NCBI GenBank assembly: GCA_964620675.1
Contig: CAZUJU010000009.1
Span: forward strand, 1 to 64,000
Reading direction: 5' to 3'
Length of the DNA stretch: 64,000 nt
Source of the DNA: CAYSFW01 sp964620675
Lineage (GTDB): Bacteria > Pseudomonadota > Gammaproteobacteria > UWMA-0217
Positions 1 to 6,528 of the stretch are shown here, piece after piece. Under the pieces are notes generated by a model, which made no database searches, was not told the DNA's origin, and worked only from the letters and a program-made list of their open reading frames with translations. The translations under genes and the position numbers were made by a program. Each line of letters opens with the position of its first letter. Positions within the stretch are counted from its first letter, which is position 1.

Positions 1-1385
1 TGGCTGAAATCATCAAACGCAGCAAGGCCCTTGCCGTCAATCCGCTCAAGGTAAGCCAGCCGGTCGGAGCCTCGCTGGCGTTTCTGGGCATTCACCGGTC
101 GATCCCGATGTTGCACGGCTCGCAGGGTTGCACGGCCTTTGGCAAGGTGTTTTTCGTGCGCCACTTCCGCGAGCCGGTACCGTTGCAGACCACGGCGATG
201 GACCAGGTGGCGACCGTGATGAGCGCCGATGACAACGTGATTCAGGGCTTGAAGGCGATCGCCGAGAAGAGTGCGCCAGCGTTGATCGGGCTGCCGACGA
301 CTGGGTTGTCGGAGACGCAGGGCACGGACATTCGCCGGCTGGTTAAGCAGTTTCGTGAGCAGCATCCGGAGTTTGACGCGATTCCGGTGGTGCCGGTGGC
401 GACGCCGGATTTTACCGGATGCCTGGAGTCGGGTTACGCGCTCGCGGTGAAGGCGATCATTGAATGCGTGGTCCCGGAGGATCGCTCGCGGGTCGGCACG
501 CGTGACAAGCGGGTTAACGTGTTGGCCGGTTCGGCGCTGACGCCGGGCGATCTGGAGCACCTCAAGGAGCTGATCGAGGCCTTCGATTTGCGACCGGTGG
601 TGTTGCCGGATATCGGCGATGCGCTGGATGGACACCTCACAGAGCTGGAGTTCAGCCCGGTTTCCGTCGGCGGCACGCGGGTCAGCGAGATCACCACGCT
701 CGGCGAAGCGGCGGCGACGCTGGTGATCGGGCACTCGCTGTATCCGGCGGCGGATCTGCTGCGCGAGCGCACGGGGGTGCCGGATTACCGCTTCGACAGC
801 CTGATGGGGTTGGCGCCGGTCGATGCCTTGATCGCGGCGCTGGCGCAAATCAGCGGCGTGTCGGTACCGGCGAAAATCGAACGCCAGCGCGCCCAGTTGC
901 AGGACGCGATGGTCGATACCCACTTCATGCTCGGTTTCGCGCGGATCGCGATCGCGGCCGATCCGGATCTTTTGTACGCAGTTGCGCGGCTGGTGACCGA
1001 TATGGGCTGCGAAGTCGTAGCGGCGGTTGCTCCGAGCCGTTCGCCCATCCTTGCGCAAGTGCCGACCGAACGGGTGCAACTCGGCGATCTCGAAGACCTG
1101 GAGCAGGTGGCGCGGGCGCAGGACGCGGCGCTGGTGATCGCCAACTCGCATGCGGTGGACACCGCGCACCGGCTCGGCTTGCCGCTGTTTCGCGCCGGCT
1201 TCCCGCAGTACGACCTGATCGGTGGCTATCAGAAGTTATGGATCGGTTACCGCGGCACCCGCCAAACGCTGTTCGACCTCGCCAACCTGATGCTGAGCCA
1301 TGGACACCACGAAATCCCCGCTTACCGCTCCATCTACGCCGTCCGCGACGAGGCCATCCATGCGTCATCTGCGATTGGTCACTGA
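1..1385 (+). CDS. nifN: Nitrogenase FeMo-cofactor scaffold protein NifN (first base missing)
   Basis: NifN pairs with NifE to form the scaffold on which the NifB-derived cluster matures into FeMo-cofactor. The window opens at the second base of the start codon; reading from there gives about 461 residues, the normal NifN length. The cofactor-domain cysteine in the GSQGCTAFGK motif falls at residue 44, the position known for NifN of other diazotrophs. The C-terminal part keeps the NifD/NifK-like fold signature (GYQKLWIGYRGTRQTLFDLAN). The FPQYD segment near the C-terminus replaces the longer metal-binding loop of NifK. nifE should lie just upstream, outside the window. The gene is followed at 16 bp by nifX with a strong ribosome-binding site, so they are probably one operon. 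Confidence 0.96.
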   Translation, partial: AEIIKRSKALAVNPLKVSQPVGASLAFLGIHRSIPMLHGSQGCTAFGKVFFVRHFREPVPLQTTAMDQVATVMSADDNVIQGLKAIAEKSAPALIGLPTTGLSETQGTDIRRLVKQFREQHPEFDAIPVVPVATPDFTGCLESGYALAVKAIIECVVPEDRSRVGTRDKRVNVLAGSALTPGDLEHLKELIEAFDLRPVVLPDIGDALDGHLTELEFSPVSVGGTRVSEITTLGEAAATLVIGHSLYPAADLLRERTGVPDYRFDSLMGLAPVDALIAALAQISGVSVPAKIERQRAQLQDAMVDTHFMLGFARIAIAADPDLLYAVARLVTDMGCEVVAAVAPSRSPILAQVPTERVQLGDLEDLEQVARAQDAALVIANSHAVDTAHRLGLPLFRAGFPQYDLIGGYQKLWIGYRGTRQTLFDLANLMLSHGHHEIPAYRSIYAVRDEAIHASSAIGH

Positions 1386-1401
1386 CCCCGAGGAGGTTCC
1401 G

Positions 1402-1824
1402 ATGAGTCTCAAGATCGCCTTTGCGAGCACCGACCGGCGCCGGATCGATCAACATTTCGGGGCCGCCGAGGCGTTCGCGGTCTTCGAGATCTCCGAAGAC
1501 GCCGCGCGCCTGGTGGCGGTCGCTGAGTTCATTGAAACCGCGATGGACGGTCACGAGGGCAAACTCGCCGGGAAGATCGCACTGCTTGACGGCGTCGCTG
1601 CCGTTTACTGCAACGCGGTGGGTTCGTCCGCGGTGCAGCAGTTGCTCGCCAAGGGCATCCAGCCGGTCAAGGTCGACGAGGGCACAGTGATCGAGGCGGT
1701 CCTGGTCGATCTACGCGCAAGTTTGTTGTTCGATCCCCCGGCGTGGATGGCCAAGCATCTGAAACGTCAGCGCACGGACGGTTCGCGTTTCGCGGCCATG
1801 GCGGAGGAGGGGTGGGACGAATGA
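1402..1824 (+). CDS. nifX: NifX, FeMo-cofactor/NifB-co binding protein
   Basis: This small carrier binds the NifB cofactor and the VK-cluster and passes them to or from the NifEN scaffold. The product is 140 residues and has the NifX/NifB-C/NafY fold signature: KIAFASTDRRRIDQHFG at the N-terminus, an AVYCNAVGSSAVQQLL strand-helix segment in the middle, and the family's FAAMAEEGW ending. I chose the ATG at 1402 because a GAGGAGG Shine-Dalgarno sequence lies 6-7 bases upstream. The in-frame ATG at 1360 would add MRHLRLV, which resembles the N-terminus of some NifX proteins, so the longer form (overlapping nifN) cannot be excluded. The stop overlaps the next start (ATGA). Confidence 0.95.
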   Translation: MSLKIAFASTDRRRIDQHFGAAEAFAVFEISEDAARLVAVAEFIETAMDGHEGKLAGKIALLDGVAAVYCNAVGSSAVQQLLAKGIQPVKVDEGTVIEAVLVDLRASLLFDPPAWMAKHLKRQRTDGSRFAAMAEEGWDE

Positions 1825-2264
1825 GCACGATCGCAAAGCGCGTGCGCGTGCAGCGCGCGTCCGCCGGAAAAATCTGGATCGAAGCCTCAATCGAGGCGAG
1901 CTGTTCGGCTTGCGGGGTGCAGTCACGCTGCGGTGTGTCGGCCCTGGGGCGGGCTTTTTCGCGGCATCGCGCACCGGTGGCACTGCCCACTTCGCTCGCC
2001 GCCCGGGCGGGCGACGAGCTGGTGCTCGAACTCCCGCAAGCGCGATTGCTGCAGGCGGCACTGCTGGCCTACCTCCTGCCAGCGGCCCTCGCGGTTGCGG
2101 GTGCGGCGCTGGCGGGTTTGATCGCTGGCGGCGATCGCGCCGCCGCGCTCGGCGCTGGGCTTGGCGTCGTCGCCGGTCTCGCCATTGCCCGCCGTTCTTC
2201 GCGTACGACGCAGATCGCCGTGCGCCGCGTTCACGAATCATCTACTTACGGAGAAAACCCATGA
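1821..2264 (+). CDS. RseC/MucC-family membrane protein inside the nif operon
   Basis: The 147-residue product has the RseC-family layout: a short N-terminal domain with a C-x2-C-x5-C motif (Cys28, Cys31, Cys37) and two adjacent hydrophobic segments around residues 75-120. RseC proteins act with sigma-E regulation, SoxR reduction by the Rsx/Rnf complex, or Rnf-linked electron transfer. ATGA overlaps with both nifX and the next gene show it is translated as part of the nif operon. A role in electron supply to nitrogenase, possibly through an Rnf complex encoded elsewhere, is plausible but inferred. A second family member is in the sigma-E operon at 31128. The family is clear; the function is not. 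Confidence 0.82.
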   Translation: MSTIAKRVRVQRASAGKIWIEASIEASCSACGVQSRCGVSALGRAFSRHRAPVALPTSLAARAGDELVLELPQARLLQAALLAYLLPAALAVAGAALAGLIAGGDRAAALGAGLGVVAGLAIARRSSRTTQIAVRRVHESSTYGENP

Positions 2265-2728
2265 ATTCAGCCGCGATAGCGGAAATCGATTCGCTGTTTA
2301 CCAGCGATTACATGCAGGAGATGGTCAAGCAAATGCGCGCCATCGACAGCTACGGCACCTACGACGGCTGGCCGGTGACGCGCATCCTCGGCTCCTTCGT
2401 GGTAACCAAGGATCAGCGCCGGCAGATCCCGGTGATCGGCGACCCGGATGAAGAAACCATGGCGCGGGTCAAGGTGTTCTACAACGCGATCGCGAGCCTG
2501 ATCGAAAAGGAATGCGGCCTGATGGCGGTGCCGATAGTGAACCTGTCGCACGAGGGCTTTGGCCGGGCCATCATCACCGTCGGCAAGCTCGTGGTGGTGG
2601 ATCGCACCTTGCGCGATGTGCACCGCTTTGGTTTCGAGAGTTTTTCCAAGCTGAAGGACGAAGCCGACAAGCTGCTCTCCGTCGCATTGGAGATTGTCGG
2701 CAAATACCCCGAAGTTGCGGGCATGTAG
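2261..2728 (+). CDS. NifX-associated nitrogen fixation protein (DUF269)
   Basis: This 155-residue protein matches the NifX-associated family found next to nifX in many diazotrophs. Family-like segments are the N-terminal helix around FTSDYMQEMVKQMRAIDSYG, the central GFGRAIITVGKLVVVDRTL strand region and the C-terminal helical GFESFSKLKDEADKLL stretch. Its exact biochemical job is not established, though it keeps company with FeMo-cofactor assembly genes. The ATG overlaps the previous stop (ATGA), which fixes the start and implies translational coupling. Confidence 0.93.
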   Translation: MNSAAIAEIDSLFTSDYMQEMVKQMRAIDSYGTYDGWPVTRILGSFVVTKDQRRQIPVIGDPDEETMARVKVFYNAIASLIEKECGLMAVPIVNLSHEGFGRAIITVGKLVVVDRTLRDVHRFGFESFSKLKDEADKLLSVALEIVGKYPEVAGM

Positions 2729-2797
2729 GGTGAATGGGCGCGGCTCGGTGTGATCGCGCTGGAGAGCCCGCGCCCGCGAATTGAGCGGAGCGTTGAT

Positions 2798-3010
2798 ATG
2801 ACTGAAACCGAACTGAAAGACCTCGATAAAGAAGTCAAAAAACTCAAGCGTATGGCGAGCGAATGGGCGTCGCAACTGCATGATCTGGTCGAGGATCGCC
2901 TGCCTGCCGGCTATGAAGAAATTCCCGGCATTGCGCAGTCGACCTACGACGCCTGCAAGGCCTGGGCCGACGCCAGCGCGCGCCTGAACGCGGCGCAAAC
3001 GGGAGGATAG
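2798..3010 (+). CDS. Small nif-associated helical protein (DUF683/CCE_0567 family)
   Basis: The 70-residue, highly charged helical protein begins MTETELKDLDKEVKKLKRMA and ends with a second helix (YDACKAWADASARLNAA). It matches the short DUF683 family, also described as CCE_0567-type metalloproteins, that recurs between the DUF269 gene and fdxB in nif clusters. I chose the ATG at 2798, which has GGAG about ten bases upstream; a longer in-frame reading from 2750 would add residues with no family resemblance. It lies 3 bp before the ferredoxin gene. The function is unknown. Confidence 0.88.
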   Translation: MTETELKDLDKEVKKLKRMASEWASQLHDLVEDRLPAGYEEIPGIAQSTYDACKAWADASARLNAAQTGG

Positions 3011-3013
3011 GTC

Positions 3014-3304
3014 ATGGAGCCGTACGTTGCATATACACGCGGTGGGGTCACCTGGACGCCTACCTTCGTGGTCGATCTCGACCAGAGCACCTGCATCGGC
3101 TGCGGGCGCTGCTTCAAGGTCTGTCCGCGCGATGTGTTCGCGCTGGTCGACCGCGAGCCCAATGAACTGGACGAGGACCTCGACGAGGATCAGATGAGTG
3201 TGATGTCCATCAGTAACGCGATGGACTGTATCGGCTGCGGCGCCTGCGGGCGGGTGTGTCCGAAAAACTGTCATTCGCATTCCCCGATGCCGATCGGACT
3301 CTGA
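3014..3304 (+). CDS. fdxB: Nif-specific 2[4Fe-4S] ferredoxin III
   Basis: The 96-residue ferredoxin has two cluster motifs, CIGCGRCFKVCP (Cys27, 30, 33, 37) and CIGCGACGRVCP (Cys72, 75, 78, 82), separated by an acidic insert (DEDLDEDQ) typical of the nif-linked ferredoxin III family. Such proteins are thought to deliver electrons to nitrogenase or to cofactor assembly. The position between DUF683 and a [2Fe-2S] ferredoxin gene is common in proteobacterial nif clusters. The acidic insert would give a negative surface suited to docking on a redox partner (inference). Confidence 0.94.
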   Translation: MEPYVAYTRGGVTWTPTFVVDLDQSTCIGCGRCFKVCPRDVFALVDREPNELDEDLDEDQMSVMSISNAMDCIGCGACGRVCPKNCHSHSPMPIGL

Positions 3305-3315
3305 GGACCCACGCC

Positions 3316-3639
3316 ATGCCAAGACCCGAAAAACATGTTTTCGTCTGTTCCCAGTCGCGCCCGCCCGGCCATCCGCGCGGCTCCTGCGGAGCGCGCAATT
3401 GTGCCGAGGTGCTCGACGAGTTCTATGCTCAGTTTCAGCAGCGGCAATGCTTCGACAAATTCGCGATCACCGCGACCGGCTGTCTCGGCCCGTGCGGGAT
3501 GGGACCGAATGTGCTCGTTTACCCGGAAGGGGTGTTCTACGGCAACGTCACCCGTGCGGACGTCAGCGCGATTTTCGATGAACACCTGCTTCGCGGTGTG
3601 CCGGTTGAGCGGCTCAAGGTGTCGGCCGATGTCTGGTAA
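3316..3639 (+). CDS. Thioredoxin-like [2Fe-2S] ferredoxin (Shethna protein I type)
   Basis: The 107-residue protein has the thioredoxin-fold [2Fe-2S] ferredoxin pattern: Cys11 in HVFVCSQ, Cys24 in GSCGARN, and the Cys56/Cys60 pair in ATGCLGPCGMGP. These four are the expected cluster ligands. The family is found as Shethna protein I in Azotobacter and in the NuoE subunit. In nif clusters it probably carries electrons for nitrogenase or shuttles redox equivalents during cluster assembly. The start at 3316 (MPRPEKHVFVC) fits the family N-terminus; an upstream in-frame reading would run back into fdxB. The stop overlaps the next gene by 11 bases. Confidence 0.92.
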   Translation: MPRPEKHVFVCSQSRPPGHPRGSCGARNCAEVLDEFYAQFQQRQCFDKFAITATGCLGPCGMGPNVLVYPEGVFYGNVTRADVSAIFDEHLLRGVPVERLKVSADVW

Positions 3640-4018
3640 ATATCTTTGCCAGAACGCCGAGCCCGTTGCGTTGCCCGAAGAACTGGTCGACGCGGCGGAA
3701 CTCCTGTTGTCGGCGATCCGCGACGAGGCGGCTCGGAGTGCGCCGCAAGCGCCTGCGCTCGATCTCAACCTTTACCACGCGACCTTTTCGATCAGTGTCG
3801 ATCCATCGAATGGACGATCGGGCTTCGAGGGGGTGTGGCACGATGCGCTGGGCTATCGCAAAGGGCAGTTGCTGTTCAATACCGACGGGAGTTATTACGC
3901 CGAGTTCGACGTCTGCGTGCCGCATCCGAGCGACCCGCGCTGGTTCGTCGAGGCGGTGACCGCCTGGGGCCGCGACGGCGGCGTGAAGTCCGAACCGCGG
4001 CTGCTGGCGGCGGTGTGA
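3629..4018 (+). CDS. Uncharacterised nif-cluster protein A
   Basis: I do not recognise this 129-residue protein. It has a helical N-terminal third (ALPEELVDAAELLLSAIRD) followed by a beta-rich, aromatic region containing YHATFSISVD, GVWHDALGYRKGQLLFN and YYAEFDVCVPHP. No signal peptide or membrane segment is visible, and Cys7 and Cys97 or so are the only cysteines. The ATG overlaps the end of the ferredoxin gene by 11 bases and the stop overlaps the next start, so it belongs to the same transcript. Its position between ferredoxin and nifZ suggests a nitrogen-fixation accessory role, which is inference from context only. Confidence 0.75.
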   Translation: MSGKYLCQNAEPVALPEELVDAAELLLSAIRDEAARSAPQAPALDLNLYHATFSISVDPSNGRSGFEGVWHDALGYRKGQLLFNTDGSYYAEFDVCVPHPSDPRWFVEAVTAWGRDGGVKSEPRLLAAV

Positions 4019-4455
4019 TTGCGGTGCCGCCGGAGTTTCCCGCGGGCCTGCGCCTGTTGCTCGCGCATAAACAAAACACCAGCGCGCGGCTACGGTTTCT
4101 CCGTTTCGCGCACGGAATACTGGCCTTTGCGCCGCTGCCGGCACTGGCGAGCGTGCTTGACGAACCGCCGTCTGCGCCGACCGTCGTCCACCACCCCGCG
4201 CAATACCTGCGCGCGGCGGAGTGCTGGTTCGAACTGCCGCCAGCAAGTCTGAAGCTGGAACCCGAGTTTCGCGCGCGCGTCGACACGTCCGCAGGCACGG
4301 TCGAAATCCGTCTCGCGCACTTCACCGCCACCGACCCGCCGTTCGCCTCCGCTGCGGCGCGGAGTGCGCGCTTCATCGCGATCACGGAGGCGCGCGGCTG
4401 CACCCCGGTGGAACTCGACCTGCTGCGGCAGGCCTACGAAACCCTGATTGGCTGA
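4015..4455 (+). CDS. Uncharacterised nif-cluster protein B
   Basis: This 146-residue protein is not recognised. I start it at the GTG at 4015, which overlaps the previous stop (GTGA). The product begins VIAVPPEFPAGLRLLL (first residue Met), has an internal FELPPASLKLEPEFRAR segment and ends with a helical region (ELDLLRQAYETLIG). It is cytoplasmic by appearance and has a single cysteine pair far apart. The reading is supported by tight coupling on both sides (nifZ begins 7 bp later) and by codon usage like its neighbours. A shorter start further in cannot be ruled out. Any role in nitrogenase maturation is inferred from location. Confidence 0.65.
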   Translation: MIAVPPEFPAGLRLLLAHKQNTSARLRFLRFAHGILAFAPLPALASVLDEPPSAPTVVHHPAQYLRAAECWFELPPASLKLEPEFRARVDTSAGTVEIRLAHFTATDPPFASAAARSARFIAITEARGCTPVELDLLRQAYETLIG

Positions 4456-4462
4456 GGTCACG

Positions 4463-4738
4463 ATGAGTCGATATGAAATGGGCGACCTGGTATTCGCCAC
4501 CCACGATCTGCACAACGACGCCATCGAGGAAACCGGCGCGAGCGCCATCCCCGGCCTCGAACCCGGCGAACTGCTGGCCGCCGCCGGTACCCGCGGCGTC
4601 ATCGTCAATGTCGGCTATGCCGAAACCGATCCCGGCCAGGAAATCTACCTCGTGCGCTTCGAGACCGGCGCCGACGGTACGCTCTCTGCGCCGGTGGGTT
4701 GCCTGCCGGAGGAGATCGGGTATGGCGCCGACGCGTAG
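4463..4738 (+). CDS. nifZ: Nitrogen fixation protein NifZ
   Basis: NifZ helps mature the P-cluster of the MoFe protein, acting on the second half of the NifDK dimer. This 91-residue version carries the family pattern: RYEMGDLVFATHDLHND at the N-terminus, LLAAAGTRGVIVNVGYAE in the middle, then YLVRFE and the GxLPEEIGY ending. The ATG at 4463 follows a GAGG sequence at 4454-4457; a TTG at 4448 would add five residues. It closes the first nif operon in the window; downstream there is 430 bp without a gene on this strand. Confidence 0.93.
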   Translation: MSRYEMGDLVFATHDLHNDAIEETGASAIPGLEPGELLAAAGTRGVIVNVGYAETDPGQEIYLVRFETGADGTLSAPVGCLPEEIGYGADA

Positions 4739-4772
4739 AAATGGTAGAAAGGTAGAAATGGGAATAAAAATG

Positions 4773-4992
4773 GGGTCAGACACGAATGGCACTGACTTAA
4801 TCCGGGAAGGTGTAAAAACAAGGGGTTGCGAGCATGCACCGAACCCTTCGCCACGGAAAATCCGCCTTTTTTACGTACCGCAGACCCAAGTGCTGGATCG
4901 AATCTCGCAGAGGTGGAACGGTTCCGGTGGAATTCTAAATATTAGTTTTATAAGGCATTTACTCGTTAAATCAGTGCCATTCGGGTCAGACA
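4773..4992. repeat. REPIN/MITE-like inverted-repeat element in a 432-bp gap
   Basis: The gene-free stretch 4739-5170 holds a pair of inverted arms. The 17-mer at 4784-4800 (GAATGGCACTGACTTAA) is repeated as its reverse complement at 4966-4982 with one mismatch. The word GGGTCAGACA flanks both arms (4774-4783 and 4983-4992) in the same direction. The roughly 165-bp interior is more AT-rich than its surroundings and has no convincing gene. GGGTCAGAC words are typical of REP-type sequences moved by RAYT transposases; that identity is inferred, and no transposase is encoded nearby. Confidence 0.5.
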
Positions 4993-5170
4993 AGATAATC
5001 CTCTCATCGGGGCCGTGCGACACCCCAAGCTGCCGCGTGGCAGCCGCTCACTGCTTCGACTCGCGCGTCACCACCGTCGTCTTGAAACGTTTGGCTGGGC
5101 GGGTGGTGTTGCCGGGTAAACGCTTAGAGCTGAAGGACTTGCCGCGATCTTAGGGGTGTGCGGCAAGCTG

Positions 5171-5587
5171 TTAGGTGAACGGGTTCAGCAGCTTTGCCTC
5201 TGTCCCGGCAAAATCATCCACATTGCGCGTCACCACCGTCAGGTCGTAGAGGAGCGCCGTAGCGGCAATCATCTTGGCCAATGCGTGTTCGTGATGGGGG
5301 ACACGCAATCTCCCCCACAAATGGGCAGTATCCGCATCCATGTCGATCACCGCATCCCGATAGTCGGACAGGATCTCTGTCAGCCATTGTTCCAGTTGTT
5401 GCGCCTGGGTATGGTCGTGGCGGTGGCGGATGAGTTCAATGCCGCGCCGCAATTCGCCGACTGTCACCGCCGACAAAAGCACCTTGTCCGCATGGCTGAT
5501 CACTTGCTGGAAAAATGCCTGCACGCCCGGATTGGCACGTTGCCCTTTGCGGATTTCGCTGATGACGTTGGTGTCAAGCAAATACAT
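5171..5587 (-). CDS. PIN-domain ribonuclease toxin (FitB/VapC family)
   Basis: The 138-residue protein is a complete PIN domain. Asp5 in YLLDTNVISEI, the Glu in SAVTVGELRRGIE, and the acidic residues near the C-terminus (VVTRNVDDF) form the usual metal-binding set for RNA cleavage. The NVISEIRKG and HEHALAKMIAATALLYDLTVVTRN segments are typical of the FitB subgroup. It is the downstream member of a two-gene operon, overlapping its antitoxin gene by 14 bases. It probably acts as a growth-inhibiting RNase neutralised by the partner; its target RNA cannot be told from sequence. Confidence 0.92.
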   Translation of the reverse strand: MYLLDTNVISEIRKGQRANPGVQAFFQQVISHADKVLLSAVTVGELRRGIELIRHRHDHTQAQQLEQWLTEILSDYRDAVIDMDADTAHLWGRLRVPHHEHALAKMIAATALLYDLTVVTRNVDDFAGTEAKLLNPFT

Positions 5588-5810
5588 CGGCTACCGGCTG
5601 CTGATCCTGGATACGTTCGAAATCGCTGTCGGTACCGACAGCGGGCATGGTTGCCAGCACTTCGGCGAGGCTGCGTTTTTTCAGCACCAGCAACACTTCG
5701 CGCAAAATGGCGCGGTGTTCCATTTCGGTGCTTCTGCCATTACGGGCTGCGCGTTGTTTGAGGGCAGCGACAATCTCAGGTTCGAGTTTTCTGACGATCA
5801 GATCGGGCAT
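5574..5810 (-). CDS. FitA-like ribbon-helix-helix antitoxin
   Basis: The 78-residue product begins MPDLIVRKLEPEIVAALKQRAARNGRSTEMEHRAILRE-like sequence, which is the FitA/VapB ribbon-helix-helix DNA-binding pattern (a short beta strand, then two helices). The C-terminal tail with TMPAVGTDSDFERIQDQ would be the part that wraps around the PIN toxin. It is first in the operon and likely binds its own promoter to autoregulate. The start at 5810 fits the family length. Confidence 0.9.
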   Translation of the reverse strand: MPDLIVRKLEPEIVAALKQRAARNGRSTEMEHRAILREVLLVLKKRSLAEVLATMPAVGTDSDFERIQDQQPVADVFA

Positions 5811-6022
5811 AGGTATTTCCTCCGGCAGCGGTGTTTGATATCAAAGATAGCTTTTGCCATGGGTCACGCCAACGGCAATCTGGGTGAGGGCATGCATCGC
5901 GCGAATGGCAGCCCGCTCGCCCACGAGAAACGGCGACGGGTGCTCGCGCCGGAGCGTCTGGATACGGATTCCCAAAATCGGTAAATGTGAGGTGTTCGCT
6001 ATGCCTCGCGTTCACGCGCGCT
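5811..6022. other. Gap between antitoxin gene and NifA site
   Basis: This stretch should carry the antitoxin promoter on the minus strand at its left edge. I see no gene in it; short open readings in several frames have no recognisable similarity. It leads into the nif regulatory sites at 6023-6148. Confidence 0.5.
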
Positions 6023-6038
6023 TGTCGCAAACGCCACA
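6023..6038 (+). promoter_or_regulatory. NifA upstream activator sequence
   Basis: The site is an exact TGT-N10-ACA match (TGTCGCAAACGCCACA), the consensus bound by NifA. It lies about 96 bases upstream of the -24 element of the sigma-54 promoter at 6134, a normal NifA spacing. The DNA between the two is AT-rich, which would help looping. NifA binding is inferred from the motif. Confidence 0.75.
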
Positions 6039-6133
6039 AGACGTCCGCTACGTACGCCAAGTTACAGCCCAATGGTTCCAGTGGTGCGGTAAATTTAGAC
6101 TAAAAAACATATAGATAAAGGTCAATTCCGGGT

Positions 6134-6148
6134 TGGCACGGCGCATGC
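6134..6148 (+). promoter_or_regulatory. Sigma-54 (-24/-12) promoter of iscA-nifU-nifS
   Basis: TGGCAC-GGCGC-ATGC matches the sigma-54 consensus TGGCAC-N5-TTGC with one mismatch at the first -12 position and correct GG-to-GC spacing. It sits 46 bases before the iscA start codon and pairs with the upstream NifA site, so the operon should be induced under nitrogen-fixing conditions. Confidence 0.75.
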
Positions 6149-6194
6149 ATTAACCGATGCATCGAATAAGCCAAACCAACCGAGAGGCGACGAC

Positions 6195-6518
6195 ATGATC
6201 ACTTTGACCCCCAAAGCCATTTCCGCGGTAGAGAAGTTCATCAACGGTGCCGATGCGCCGGTGCTCGGGCTGCGAATCGTCATTTCCGGTGGCGGTTGCT
6301 CGGGTTTTCAGTACGGGATGCGTCTGGAAGAGGTTGCGGGCGAGGATGATGTGGTGGTGGAGTGCGGTGCGGTAAAACTGCTGGTTGATCCGTTTTCGGC
6401 GCCGCTGCTGGAAGGGGTAACGGTGGACTTTGTCGACAGTTTCAATGGTTCCGGCTTCAAGTTCGAAAACCCGAACGCGCAGGCGACTTGCGCGTGCGGC
6501 TCTTCGTTCGCTGCCTGA
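6195..6518 (+). CDS. Nif-type IscA/HesB iron-sulfur carrier
   Basis: This A-type carrier receives iron or [Fe-S] clusters from NifU/NifS and passes them to target proteins. It has 107 residues, the usual size, with the three conserved cysteines: Cys35 in GGGCSGFQYG, and Cys99 and Cys101 in TCACGSSF near the C-terminus. It is the first gene of the iscA-nifU-nifS operon, 10 bp before nifU, and lies directly behind the NifA/sigma-54 promoter. It is often called nifIscA, and its location makes a nif-specific role likely. The GAGAGG sequence upstream supports the start. Confidence 0.95.
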   Translation: MITLTPKAISAVEKFINGADAPVLGLRIVISGGGCSGFQYGMRLEEVAGEDDVVVECGAVKLLVDPFSAPLLEGVTVDFVDSFNGSGFKFENPNAQATCACGSSFAA

Positions 6519-6528
6519 GGACATTGCC

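Noticed and set aside
2267..3322. Long antisense reading (351 codons) opposite the DUF269/DUF683/ferredoxin genes
   Set aside because: It is a high-GC mirror of clear genes on the plus strand and its translation has no recognisable domain.
5531..5548. TGGCACG word inside the FitB gene as a sigma-54 promoter
   Set aside because: The GC of a -12 element is not at the required distance, and it lies within a coding region.
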